Source: Tunturibacter gelidoferens (lineage in GTDB: Bacteria; Acidobacteriota; Terriglobia; Terriglobales; Acidobacteriaceae). From it: a DNA stretch of 64,000 bases. The notes under the pieces were generated by a model. It saw nothing but the letters and a program-made list of their open reading frames with translations, was not told the origin of the DNA and made no database searches. The stretch spans positions 3,224,001-3,288,000 of the forward strand of contig NZ_CP132938.1 of assembly GCF_040358255.1 (NCBI RefSeq), given 5' to 3'. Positions 54,543 through 63,425 of the stretch are shown here, one piece after another (position 1 is the first letter of the stretch; each line of letters starts with the position of its first letter). The translations under genes were made by a program, and so were the position numbers.

Positions 54543-55769
54543 ATGCCACAAACGCAGGAGATACAAGCGGTACGAAACAAAACCGGATATTTTTTTGCTC
54601 TGGCGTCGGTGTGTGCCCTCATTTCGGCTGCCTGTGTCGCCATTCCGATGTTTGTCATTCGCCCATTCCGCCCACAGGGCGCGCGAGAGTTGGAGATTGC
54701 TCTGACCGTTCGCCACGCCGGCCCATGGCTTGCGGGCGTGTGCGTTGCGGTCGTGCTGCTGGTGGTGTTTCTCCTCTGGAAGGCAGCACGGATTGGCGCT
54801 CGGATCGCACTAGTCTGCTTGCTTGTGCTTGCGTTCGCGAGCGTATCTTTTACGCACGTCAACATCTTCGAAAAGATGTTTCACCCCTACGATTCGCCCT
54901 CATTCGAAAGCGCATACGAGGCAAAAGTCGACTCCGACGACAAGGTGCTCGCTGTCAGAGTAGGACAGGAAGCACGGGCCTATCCGATACGGACCATGGG
55001 CTATCACCATATTGTGAACGACACGATAGGCGGTGTCCCGATCGCCGTGACCTATTGCACGTTGTGTCACACAGGGCTGGTGTGGAGTCGCGTCGTCGAC
55101 GGACAGCTACTGCATTTTCGCCTTGCCGGCATCAACAACGGCAATGCTCTCCTGCGAGATGAGCAGACCAGCAGTATCTGGCAGCAGAGCACCGGCGAGG
55201 CCATCTTCGGTCTGTTGAAGGGGCAGCAACTGAAGCTCGTTCGGAGCAACGAGTTGACCTTCGCCTTGTGGAAGAGCGAGGAGCCGCATGGGCAGGTATT
55301 GAAGTCGGACCCACCGTATGCGGCAGAGTACGACCCGAAAGACTGGGAGAAGCATGTCGCCAGGACAACAACGGTGGTCGACACAACGCGCTCCGGGATT
55401 GGACCGCATCAGCTGATGCTGGGAGTCGCCGTGGCGGGACAGAGCAAGGCTTATCCGATTGAGGCGATCCTCGCCGCAAAACTGATTCAGGATCGGGTTG
55501 GAAGTCTGCCCCTTATCGTAGTGGTGGGGCCTGATGGCGCATCCATCAGAGTATTCGAAGGAACCCTCGAGAATAGGCCCCTGACCTTTGCACGAAGTGC
55601 AGACGACCAGGGAATAAGCGACATCGATACAGCCAGCGTCTGGAACTTCCAGGGTTGCGCCGTAGAGGGATCGCTAACCGGACGCTGCTTAGCAGAGATC
55701 GACGCGCACAAGGACTACTGGTTCGACTGGATGAACCATCATCCCGAATCAGCGGTATTCAAGAATTGA
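54543..55769 (+). CDS. DUF3179-domain membrane protein
   Basis: A 408-residue protein. Three membrane helices lie in the first ~105 residues (YFFALASVCALISAACVAI; WLAGVCVAVVLLVVFLLW; LVCLLVLAFASVSFTHV). The DUF3179 domain follows (~125-400): YPIRTMGYHHIVNDTIGGVP, VTYCTLCHTGLVW with two cysteines, LLRDEQTSSIWQQSTGEAIF, and FQGCAVEGSLTGRCL. The C-terminal end WFDWMNHHPES is typical. The biochemical function is unknown; the CxxC suggests metal or redox chemistry. It is convergent with ribA, one base between stops. Confidence 0.85.
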   Translation: MPQTQEIQAVRNKTGYFFALASVCALISAACVAIPMFVIRPFRPQGARELEIALTVRHAGPWLAGVCVAVVLLVVFLLWKAARIGARIALVCLLVLAFASVSFTHVNIFEKMFHPYDSPSFESAYEAKVDSDDKVLAVRVGQEARAYPIRTMGYHHIVNDTIGGVPIAVTYCTLCHTGLVWSRVVDGQLLHFRLAGINNGNALLRDEQTSSIWQQSTGEAIFGLLKGQQLKLVRSNELTFALWKSEEPHGQVLKSDPPYAAEYDPKDWEKHVARTTTVVDTTRSGIGPHQLMLGVAVAGQSKAYPIEAILAAKLIQDRVGSLPLIVVVGPDGASIRVFEGTLENRPLTFARSADDQGISDIDTASVWNFQGCAVEGSLTGRCLAEIDAHKDYWFDWMNHHPESAVFKN

Positions 55770-55770
55770 G

Positions 55771-56442
55771 CTAGCTGACGAGGTGGCCCATCTTCTCGCG
55801 CTTGGTCTGAAGGTAGCGCTCGTTGGTAGGTTCGCTCGGGACCTCGGCGGAGATGCGCTCAACCACCTTGATTCCGGCAAGCTCCAGGGCTTCCACTTTC
55901 TCCGGATTGTTGGTGATAAGCCGGACCTCAGTGATCCCCATCTGCTTGAGGATCTGCGCAGGCAGCTCAAAGTGGCGGCAGTCGGCCTCGTAGCCAAGTT
56001 CAAGATTTGCCTCGATCGTGTCGAGACCCTTGTCCTGCAACTCATAGGCACGCAACTTCGCCATCAGTCCTATTCCGCGCCCCTCCTGCTGTTCGTAGAG
56101 CATAATGCCCGTGCCTTCGTCGGTGATCAGGGCCATGGCGAGTTCGAACTGCTGACGGCAGTCGCACCGCAGGGAGTGGAAGACATCGCCCGTAAGGCAC
56201 TGCGAGTGGATCCGCACAATCGGAGGTGCTGCGTGAACGTCGCCCATCACCAGAGCGACCGCTCCCTCTACGCGTATGGCCGGCGGAGGGATGTTGTCGT
56301 TGCAGGCGGCTGGGTTTTCGATCACACCCTCGAAGCCGAGGATACGGAAGTGCCCCCAGCGGGTTGGAAAGTCGGCGTCGGCTACTTTGGTAACACTTGC
56401 GAACGGCATCTCTTGATTATACGTTTCCTGCTTCATGGACAT
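55771..56442 (-). CDS. ribA: GTP cyclohydrolase II
   Basis: A 223-residue enzyme that opens GTP to 2,5-diamino-6-ribosylamino-pyrimidinone phosphate, the first step of riboflavin synthesis. Zinc ligands are Cys82, Cys93 and Cys95 (SQCLTGDVFHSLRCDCRQQ); the catalytic loop is EQQEGRGIGLMAKLRAYELQ. It is a stand-alone RibA without the RibB domain. The N-terminus carries ~25 extra residues. No other rib gene is adjacent, and no FMN riboswitch is seen upstream. Confidence 0.93.
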   Translation of the reverse strand: MSMKQETYNQEMPFASVTKVADADFPTRWGHFRILGFEGVIENPAACNDNIPPPAIRVEGAVALVMGDVHAAPPIVRIHSQCLTGDVFHSLRCDCRQQFELAMALITDEGTGIMLYEQQEGRGIGLMAKLRAYELQDKGLDTIEANLELGYEADCRHFELPAQILKQMGITEVRLITNNPEKVEALELAGIKVVERISAEVPSEPTNERYLQTKREKMGHLVS

Positions 56443-56500
56443 TAGATTGCTCAGACAGGCTGCTGGATGCGAAGTTGCATTAGGGGCGTAAAGTAGTGGT

Positions 56501-57904
56501 GTGACTCAGCCCGATCCCAAGCTGATTTTGATTACGCTGTTGATAGAACTGGGCGTGGCCGCAGCGGTTTCGAGCTCGCTGGCGCGATCGACCCGTTTCA
56601 AAAATCTCCTCCTGTTGCCGCGTCGAACTCCACGGCAGACGGCCTGGCTCGTCATCATCATCTGCGTGCCGCTAACTCTTGGCGTATGGGTCCGCACCGC
56701 CGTCCCCAACTTCCTGGCCGCCGATCTCTCCTTCGAAACCACGATTTTATTGGGAATTCTAGTGGGGCCACTCGCTGCAATGGCGGGCGGAGCGACGCTT
56801 GCAATTCCAGCCGTACTTCACCATGAGTACTGGACTCTCCCGGTAAATCTTGCGATTGCCGCGATCGCCGGAGCCTTCGGCCGCTTTGCTGACCCCGAAG
56901 ACGTGTGGTCGTTCTCCCCCATGATCGACCTGAGCATCTATCGCTGGGTCACACGTAACCTGCGACGGCCGCAGCTCGATCGTCAGATTCTGTTGCTTCT
57001 CCTGGTAGCCGGTATGCAGCTCGGGACTAGTGCGCTATCGCATTACTTCCCGAGGCACTTCTTCGAACTGAACTCCAGAGAGTGGTGGGTGCAGTTGTTG
57101 ATCTGCGCCACCGCGCCAATCGTCGTCGGAATTCCACTCAAGATCTGGAATGCGATTCGTGTCGAAAGAAAGCTGGAGGAGCAGGGAAGGCTGCTGCTGG
57201 AGGCCCGCCTGGATGCGTTACAACGACAGATCAACCCACACTTTCTGTTCAACACGCTGAATTCGATCACCTCCCTGGTTCGCTCGCAGCCGGAGTTGGC
57301 GCGAGAGATGATCGTCAAGCTGGCCAACATCCTGCGCGTGCTCTTGAAAGACCGCGAGGCCTTCCTGCCGCTCAGCGAGGAGCTGCGCTTTACCGACGAT
57401 TATCTGGACATCGAAGTAGTGCGTTTCGGTGACAAGCTGAAGGTCGTCAAGGAGATTGCCAATAACACACTGGACATCGTGGTGCCCGGAATGCTCCTCC
57501 AGCCGCTTATTGAAAACAGCATCAAACATGGCCTCGAGCCGCGAATCAGCGGTGGCACTGTTACGATCCGCAGCCGGATTACGGAAGAAAGAAGGCTGAT
57601 GGTCGAGATAGAAGATGACGGCGTCGGAATGGCTCCAGAGCGCATCGACGTCTCTCTGGTGAGCGGCCTGGTTCGTCCCGGAAACGGCATCGGGGTACGC
57701 AACGTACGCGAGCGCATGCAGGTTTTATACGGTGAACTGGCGACCGTCGATATCAACAGCCGTCCGGGTCGAGGGACAAAGGTGACGCTCCTTATGCCGA
57801 TTCTGGACGCAGGCGCCGAAACCTGGGGACCGATAGGAGGCGCGGCGGGGCAGGCAATTAGTCACATGGTCGAAGACGCCGTGCGCGCAATGACCCGGTC
57901 GTAA
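56501..57904 (+). CDS. LytS/YehU-type sensor histidine kinase
   Basis: A 467-residue membrane kinase of the His_kinase (LytS) family. About six hydrophobic segments fill residues 8-220. The phospho-acceptor His247 lies in QINPHFLFNTLNSI, then come the N-box LIENSIKHGLEPR and the G-boxes EDDGVGM and GNGIGVRNVRERMQ. Members pair with LytTR response regulators, but none is adjacent, so the kinase is an orphan. The start is GTG 56501. Its last 43 bp overlap the 3' end of bshA on the opposite strand. Confidence 0.9.
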   Translation: MTQPDPKLILITLLIELGVAAAVSSSLARSTRFKNLLLLPRRTPRQTAWLVIIICVPLTLGVWVRTAVPNFLAADLSFETTILLGILVGPLAAMAGGATLAIPAVLHHEYWTLPVNLAIAAIAGAFGRFADPEDVWSFSPMIDLSIYRWVTRNLRRPQLDRQILLLLLVAGMQLGTSALSHYFPRHFFELNSREWWVQLLICATAPIVVGIPLKIWNAIRVERKLEEQGRLLLEARLDALQRQINPHFLFNTLNSITSLVRSQPELAREMIVKLANILRVLLKDREAFLPLSEELRFTDDYLDIEVVRFGDKLKVVKEIANNTLDIVVPGMLLQPLIENSIKHGLEPRISGGTVTIRSRITEERRLMVEIEDDGVGMAPERIDVSLVSGLVRPGNGIGVRNVRERMQVLYGELATVDINSRPGRGTKVTLLMPILDAGAETWGPIGGAAGQAISHMVEDAVRAMTRS

Positions 57905-59013
57905 TAGTCCTCGTAGAGCGGAATCACTCGAGAGGCGCAGAAGTGATCCTGCGCAGTCTTACGGCCCGCTCGCGCCATGGCGTCGAGACGCGGCTGATCG
58001 CTTAGAAGTGAGATCGCGGCGGCGGACATAGAATCGACGTCGCCCACGTCAAAGAGGAGGCCGTTATGTCCGTCTTGAATAAGCTCCGGAACTCCGCCGA
58101 CGCGTGTCCCGATGGTGGGAACGCTGCACGCCATGGCTTCAAGCGCAGCCAGTCCGAACGACTCCATCTCGCTGGGCATCAGCATTAGGTCAGCCAGCGG
58201 CAGCAGCTCGTTGACGTTATCCTGTTTCCCGATGAAATGAACCCTATCCTGCACGTTGTGCTCACGTGCGAGATACTCGGCGACGCTGCGGTCAGGCCCG
58301 TCGCCAATCAACATCAGGCGAGCCGGCATCGCTCTGGCGACGCGGGCAAAGACCCTCACGACGTCCTGAATGCGTTTGACTGGCCGAAAGTTGGAGAGAT
58401 GCACCAGAAGCCGTTCGTTCGGCTCAGCGAAGCGCGGACGCATCGCAGCCACTAGGTCCGGATCACGAAGGTAGACATCGCAGTTCACAAAGTTGCGGAC
58501 CACCTCGATCTCGGAGGTGATCGCGAAGGCCTCGCGTGTGCGGTCGCGGAGGTAGCTCGATATGCTGGTGACCCCGTCCGACTGTTCGATACCGAATCTT
58601 GTTATAGGAAGATACGAGCGATCCAGTCCGACCAGCGTGATGTCGGTGCCGTGAAGCGTCGTGATAAAGGGCAGATGAATCCCCCGCGTGGCGAGCATCT
58701 GTCGTGCCAGCAACGCACTCACCGAGTGAGGAATCGCGTAATGAACATGCAACAAATCCAGCGAATAGAACTCAGCAACCTCGGCCATCCGAGTTGCGAG
58801 CGCAAGATCATACGGCGGGTGTTCAAACAGCGGGTAGTTTGAAACCGCAACCTCGTGAAAATGAATATTCGACTCCCGGCCACTGAGACGAAAAGGTTGC
58901 GAGTAGGTGATGAAGTGAATCTCGTGTCCACGAGCAGCGAGTTCGATGCCAAGCTCAGTAGCAACGACGCCGCTGCCGCCGTAGGTGGGATAACAGGTGA
59001 TGCCGATCTTCAT
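57862..59013 (-). CDS. bshA: N-acetyl-alpha-D-glucosaminyl L-malate synthase BshA
   Basis: A 383-residue GT4 glycosyltransferase joining UDP-GlcNAc and L-malate, the first step of bacillithiol synthesis. The N-terminus MKIGITCYPTYGGSGVVATE and the blocks HVHYAIPHSVSALLARQM, HGTDITLVGLD, LVHLSNFRPVKRIQDVVRVF and LMPSEMESFGLAALEAMACS are BshA hallmarks. The start at 59013 begins the homology; upstream in-frame codons lack a ribosome site. BshC and a PIG-L type BshB are not in the window, but a YdjC-type deacetylase lies just upstream on the same strand. Confidence 0.93.
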   Translation of the reverse strand: MKIGITCYPTYGGSGVVATELGIELAARGHEIHFITYSQPFRLSGRESNIHFHEVAVSNYPLFEHPPYDLALATRMAEVAEFYSLDLLHVHYAIPHSVSALLARQMLATRGIHLPFITTLHGTDITLVGLDRSYLPITRFGIEQSDGVTSISSYLRDRTREAFAITSEIEVVRNFVNCDVYLRDPDLVAAMRPRFAEPNERLLVHLSNFRPVKRIQDVVRVFARVARAMPARLMLIGDGPDRSVAEYLAREHNVQDRVHFIGKQDNVNELLPLADLMLMPSEMESFGLAALEAMACSVPTIGTRVGGVPELIQDGHNGLLFDVGDVDSMSAAAISLLSDQPRLDAMARAGRKTAQDHFCASRVIPLYEDYYDRVIARTASSTM

Positions 59014-59126
59014 AGTCTTCCCATACTTTTCGGCTGCATGCATTTCTCCTGCTATTGGACGAAGCAAAGGTCTCATTGGACTCCGCCGCGTCCGGCGGTT
59101 CATCGGCTTTTCGCAAACAAGCACCG

Positions 59127-59996
59127 CTAGACTGCAAGGTCCCCGTAGTTGATGAGCTGCGGCGCATTTGGTTGCAAAGACCTCGCGGGAAGCTCGGTGA
59201 GCAAGGCATTTCGCTCGACGTCACGATGAGTGCGCAGTCGAGTGGTGACGCGATCTAAGTCCCCGTCGTTGTAGCCGGGATGGCAGCACAGCTCGAAGGT
59301 TCCCTCCGCAGGCAGAGCAAGCAAAAGTTCGTGAAGGGTTTGGGAGTCCAGATGGCCTGTCGCGGAGATTCCAATGGTTCCGTCCGTGGTCAGCACGCGG
59401 GCCTCGCGAATCTGCGGTTGGCGCCCGAACCTGCTTTTGAAGCTCCCGAGCAAATTTACCTGCAAACGGCGGAGGCGGTTCCCGTGGCCAAGTGCAAGAC
59501 TCCAGTTCTGCTCGAAGGGATTGCGAATCGCACCGATGGAGCAGCGTTCAGCAACGCGCAGAAGAGGGCGCGTGACAGCAGGGAAGAGATGCGTGTGTTT
59601 GTGCGTATCGAGGTGAGTAACCTCAATGCCCGCGTCGCGCAACTTTTCCACCTGTGCAAGCGCCTCCCGTTCAATCTCCGCTTCGCTGATCTTGCCGCGC
59701 AGGAGTGCCTGTACGAAATCAACCAGCGAAGGACGAAGTGTTTTGCCATCGGGCCCCAGTAAGGTAGAGATACTCTGCGGCGGCGAGACCGGGATCCCGT
59801 CTGTGAGTGTGACATGACAACCAACGCCAAGGGTTGGGTTAGCACTGGCTATCGCGACAGCGTCGTCGAATGCGGCGCCGGTCGCCATCAGCGTTGCAGA
59901 GGTCAGCGACCCAGCCCGGTGAAGCTCTGCAATCGCGCGGTTAACTCCACGAGTGACACCGAAGTCGTCCGCATTGATGATGAGTCGCGCATGCAT
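59127..59996 (-). CDS. ChbG/HpnK (YdjC-like) carbohydrate deacetylase
   Basis: A 289-residue deacetylase. The metal-binding and catalytic segments are visible: LIINADDFGVTRGVNRAI (Asp pair), GCHVTLTDGIPV (His), HLDTHKHTHLFP (His) and ELCCHPGYNDGDL. The family removes acetyl groups from GlcNAc-containing sugars or hopanoid precursors. It lies 113 bp upstream of bshA, whose product contains a GlcNAc that must be deacetylated; a role there is a hypothesis, because the known BshB is a PIG-L protein. Confidence 0.9.
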   Translation of the reverse strand: MHARLIINADDFGVTRGVNRAIAELHRAGSLTSATLMATGAAFDDAVAIASANPTLGVGCHVTLTDGIPVSPPQSISTLLGPDGKTLRPSLVDFVQALLRGKISEAEIEREALAQVEKLRDAGIEVTHLDTHKHTHLFPAVTRPLLRVAERCSIGAIRNPFEQNWSLALGHGNRLRRLQVNLLGSFKSRFGRQPQIREARVLTTDGTIGISATGHLDSQTLHELLLALPAEGTFELCCHPGYNDGDLDRVTTRLRTHRDVERNALLTELPARSLQPNAPQLINYGDLAV

Positions 59997-60044
59997 AAGT
60001 ACTTATCATAGTGAACGTTCAAGGAGAACGTCCGAGCGGTCAGC

Positions 60045-60072
60045 GCCTGAGCCACCATCAACAGGCTCAGGC
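60045..60072 (-). terminator. Hairpin after the GH3 gene
   Basis: Perfect 9-bp stem GCCTGAGCC / GGCTCAGGC with a 10-base loop, just after the minus-strand GH3 gene and before the ChbG-like gene. No long T-run follows, so it may be a terminator or a transcript-stabilising hairpin. Confidence 0.6.
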
Positions 60073-60080
60073 ACGGATCC

Positions 60081-62300
60081 CTACTGAACGTGCAGCGTAG
60101 CCTTCAGCGGAGTATCACTGGAGGACGGCCCCGCCGTCACCTTGTACTCTCCCGGAAGCAGTTGCCATCCGTTCTGATCCGTATTGAAGACCGTAAGCGA
60201 GAGCGGATGCAGCGCGAGCGTGACCTCCTTCGACTCGCCAGGAGCCAGCTTCACCCGATGCCATGCTGCAAGCCGCTTATAGTCCTCCTTCGCAGCGGCA
60301 GGCAGCGCAACGTAGACCTCGGCGATCTCAGTGCCCTCATGCGTTCCCGTGTTGCGAACCGTGAAGTGAACCGTGCGCTTGGCATCATCCACAGTCAGGC
60401 CAGAGTAAGCATAGGTTGTGTAAGACAAGCCGAAGCCGAATGGGAAGAGTGGCTGCTTGTTGGTCGCCTCAAACCACTTGTAGCCGACCTTAGCGCCCTC
60501 TGAGTTGTAGTTCACGTCGAACGGTTGAACTTTATGCTCTTGATTTGGGCCAGGTGGCACGCCCTCAAGACCCGGTACCACCGGATGCGGCAACTGTGCC
60601 TCATCTTTTGCGAACGTGACCGGCAGCTTGCCGGAAGGATTCACCTCGCCGAAGAGGATGTTTGCCAGAGCCTGCGCACCGCCAATGCCCGGATACCACA
60701 TCTCGACCACGCCCTTCACACGTTGAACCCACGGCATACTCACCGGTCCGCCGTTCTCAAGCACAACGATGGTGTTCGGATTCGCTGCTGCGACCGCCTC
60801 GACTAGAGCGTCCTGATTGTCAGGCAGCGACAGTGTCACCGCATCCATCCCCTCCTGCATCGGCTGGTTCACAAAGACAATGGCCACAGAAGAAGACTTC
60901 GCGAGCTTCACCGCCGCGGCAGTATCCAACCCATCGGCGTATCGAACTGACCCCTGAGGCGAGTGCGCCTGAATGTTCTTGAGCGGCGAAGAAGGGAAGT
61001 AGACATGCTCGGTCCAGCCGGAGCCGCCTGCCTTCGGATCCGCAGCATTACCGCCCGGCGCATCTACCTGGGCCGATCCGCCGCCCGAGAGAACACCCAC
61101 ATCTGCATGCGAACCGATGATCGCAATCGAACTCGCAGCCGTCGCCTTCAGCGGAAGAATATGATCCGCGTTCTTCAGCAGAACGATGCTCTCTTCAGCA
61201 ATGTGCTGCGCGTCATCTCTTCCACGGAACGGATCGACGACAGTACGGACCGGCGGATCATCCACCACGCCCGCTGCAAACATGCTGCGGAGAATGCGAT
61301 GAACCATGTCATCCAGTCGAGCCATGGGGACCTGCCCCCCTTCAACAGCCTTCTTCAACGGCGCATTGAAGTAGTTTTCGTCGCCTGGCATCTCCTGGTC
61401 CATCCCGTTCAGCGCTGCTTTGACGGTGCTGTGGGTCGCACCCCAATCCGACACCACCCAGCCCTTGAACTTGAAGTCCTTCTTCAAAACTTCGTTTAAC
61501 AGGTAATCGTTCTCGCAGGTGTGGTCACCCTCATAAAGGTTGTAGGAGCACATCACCGCCGACGGCTCCGCGATCGCGATCGATACCTCGAAGGCAAGCA
61601 TGTCCGACTCGCGTAAAGCCTTCTTGTCGAGCAGCGCATTGACAACAGTCCGCCCCGTTTCCTGGTCGTTCAGCGCGTAGTGTTTGATGTCGCTCATCAC
61701 ATGCTGTGAGAAGACTCCCTTTTCGAGATTGCCAGTCATCGTCCCAGCGAGGATCGGATCTTCTCCGGCGTACTCAAAGTTGCGACCGTTGCGCGGTTCA
61801 CGCGTAATGTTGACACCGCCTCCGATCGACATATTCGTGCCCCAGGCGCGAAGTTCGCGGCCAATCACGGAGCCGTAAAGAAAAGCCGAATCAGGATCCC
61901 AGCTTGAGGCAGCGCCAAGCGTCGATGGCAGCAGCGTCGCATAACGGGACTGATACGCCGCCATGCGGGCTCCGACCGCGGAGTCCGCAAGATCGATGCC
62001 AGGAATACCCAGCCGGTCAATACCCGCCATATACCCCGCGGCGAAGTTCGATTTCGCCGGCACCGGGTCGCCCGCGCGCAGAACACCCCAACCCGTTCCG
62101 TGAACCATCTCAATTTTTTCATCAAGAGTCATCTGTCCGAGCACCATGCTGGCGCGCTCATCGGGCGAGAGAGCCTTATTCATCCACGGCATCTTCGAGA
62201 TATCGGGTGTGGTCTGGGCCTGTGCTGCCGGAGAGCTAAACGAAACCACTGTAACCAAAGCAAAGATCGACAAAACGCTGAACCGTTGAAAAGATAACAT
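60081..62300 (-). CDS. Secreted GH3 beta-glycosidase
   Basis: A 739-residue GH3 enzyme, probably a beta-glucosidase or beta-xylosidase acting on oligosaccharides outside the cytoplasm. The signal peptide is at 1-30 (FALVTVVSFSSPAAQA). The N-terminal barrel has MVHGTGWGVLR, GGGVNITREPRNGRNFEYAG and KHYALNDQETGR, with the nucleophile Asp in KGWVVSDWGATHS. The alpha/beta sandwich (IAIIGSHADVGVLSGGGSA) and a C-terminal fibronectin III-like domain (~600-739) complete the family layout. GAAGGAG before ATG 62300 sets the start; the frame is open 190 bp further without support. Confidence 0.93.
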   Translation of the reverse strand: MLSFQRFSVLSIFALVTVVSFSSPAAQAQTTPDISKMPWMNKALSPDERASMVLGQMTLDEKIEMVHGTGWGVLRAGDPVPAKSNFAAGYMAGIDRLGIPGIDLADSAVGARMAAYQSRYATLLPSTLGAASSWDPDSAFLYGSVIGRELRAWGTNMSIGGGVNITREPRNGRNFEYAGEDPILAGTMTGNLEKGVFSQHVMSDIKHYALNDQETGRTVVNALLDKKALRESDMLAFEVSIAIAEPSAVMCSYNLYEGDHTCENDYLLNEVLKKDFKFKGWVVSDWGATHSTVKAALNGMDQEMPGDENYFNAPLKKAVEGGQVPMARLDDMVHRILRSMFAAGVVDDPPVRTVVDPFRGRDDAQHIAEESIVLLKNADHILPLKATAASSIAIIGSHADVGVLSGGGSAQVDAPGGNAADPKAGGSGWTEHVYFPSSPLKNIQAHSPQGSVRYADGLDTAAAVKLAKSSSVAIVFVNQPMQEGMDAVTLSLPDNQDALVEAVAAANPNTIVVLENGGPVSMPWVQRVKGVVEMWYPGIGGAQALANILFGEVNPSGKLPVTFAKDEAQLPHPVVPGLEGVPPGPNQEHKVQPFDVNYNSEGAKVGYKWFEATNKQPLFPFGFGLSYTTYAYSGLTVDDAKRTVHFTVRNTGTHEGTEIAEVYVALPAAAKEDYKRLAAWHRVKLAPGESKEVTLALHPLSLTVFNTDQNGWQLLPGEYKVTAGPSSSDTPLKATLHVQ

Positions 62301-62488
62301 CCATGCTCCTTCAAGCTGAGTGGCGACGGTCTCCCAATAACAGACCGTCGCTTGTTTACTGACCGTTAGAGAGTCTATATGAACTAAAACGTTATAGGTA
62401 AGGGCTTTCGCGCTTTTTGGGGCCAACGCCACCCAACTGCCAGGCAAACAGGAACTTCTCAGTGTTTCGCGCGAAGCTGTCCGATTGA

Positions 62489-62926
62489 TCACTTCGCAAA
62501 GAGTTGTCCAATGTCCGCGAATGCCTTGAACTCAAGCGCATTGCCTGCAGGGTCTAGAAAGAACATCGTAGCCTGCTCTCCCACTTCCCCTTTAAAGCGT
62601 ATGTACGGTTCAATCACAAACGTGACCCCCGCACGCCGAAGCCGCTCAGCAAGGGTCTCCCACGTCTCCATCGGAAGCACCACACCGAAGTGAGGAACTG
62701 GAACGTCGTGTCCGTCGACGGGATTGTGGTGAGCCTTGCCGTTCGAGGAGCCGGGCTTCAGATGCGCGACGATCTGGTGGCCGAAGAGATCGAAGTCGAT
62801 CCACTGCGCCGAACTGCGGCCCTCCGCACAGCCAAGGGTGATTCCATAAAAACTACGGGCAGCGTCCAGGTCGTCGACTGGAAAGGCAATGTGAAAAGGT
62901 GTCAGCGTCAAGGTGGTCTCCTGCAT
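62489..62926 (-). CDS. VOC/glyoxalase-superfamily protein
   Basis: A 145-residue protein of the vicinal-oxygen-chelate fold ([20 protein letters not shown] at the start; [19 protein letters not shown] and [17 protein letters not shown] in the second half). Metal ligands His13 and a C-terminal Glu in LEFKAF are in the expected places. The family contains glyoxalase I, dioxygenases and resistance proteins; nothing decides between them. Confidence 0.88.
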   Translation of the reverse strand: MQETTLTLTPFHIAFPVDDLDAARSFYGITLGCAEGRSSAQWIDFDLFGHQIVAHLKPGSSNGKAHHNPVDGHDVPVPHFGVVLPMETWETLAERLRRAGVTFVIEPYIRFKGEVGEQATMFFLDPAGNALEFKAFADIGQLFAK

Positions 62927-62964
62927 CGATCATACGACTCGAGCAGATCACCCGTCGCACGCGG

Positions 62965-63310
62965 CTACCCGCGATGGAATCCCTGGTCGTAGCCGCGCAG
63001 GTAGGCTCTCTGGAACGCATCGCGAATAAGGCTCAAAGGGTCCGAGCGCGGAGTCGTAACCAGGAGTGGTGTGAAACTTCCGATCATGCTGCGGATGGTA
63101 GCCGAAGCCGTTGTAAGAGTCGCGCGCTCCGTCCTCGTTGCCCGAGCGAAACCCCACCTGATCTGCCCTTGCGATCAGCGGAGGAACGCTGGTGTAGCCG
63201 GCTGGCGGCGGAGGTGGTGGCGGGGCGTAGTAGGCGGTGTGTGACGCGCAGCCAGCCGTCAGCAGACAGGCGGCGGTGACAACAGGTAGAGCAAAATAAG
63301 AGAGCTTCAT
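62965..63310 (-). pseudogene. Small Gly/Tyr-rich lipoprotein with a one-base frameshift near its end
   Basis: A lipoprotein of ~114 residues when the frame is repaired. The signal peptide with lipobox LTAGC (~17-21) is followed by a proline run and a repeat-like region, RSGNEDGARDSYNGFGYHP. As read directly the protein ends in an unrelated tail (VPESLPARLRPG) and stops at 62948. Removing one T at about 63025 gives PYRDAFQRAYLRGYDQGFH ending at 62965-62967, which matches the protein's own earlier repeat style. I therefore call a single-base insertion, real or sequencing error. Confidence 0.65.
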
Positions 63311-63425
63311 AGCGTCCTCACAATTCTGTTCGCGCGCAACCATCGGTGGGCGCACGTTCGAAGGAGTAAACGCTACTCAATGAAAAATGTTGTCGTCGTC
63401 GACGGATCTTAACCAGCAGCGATTT

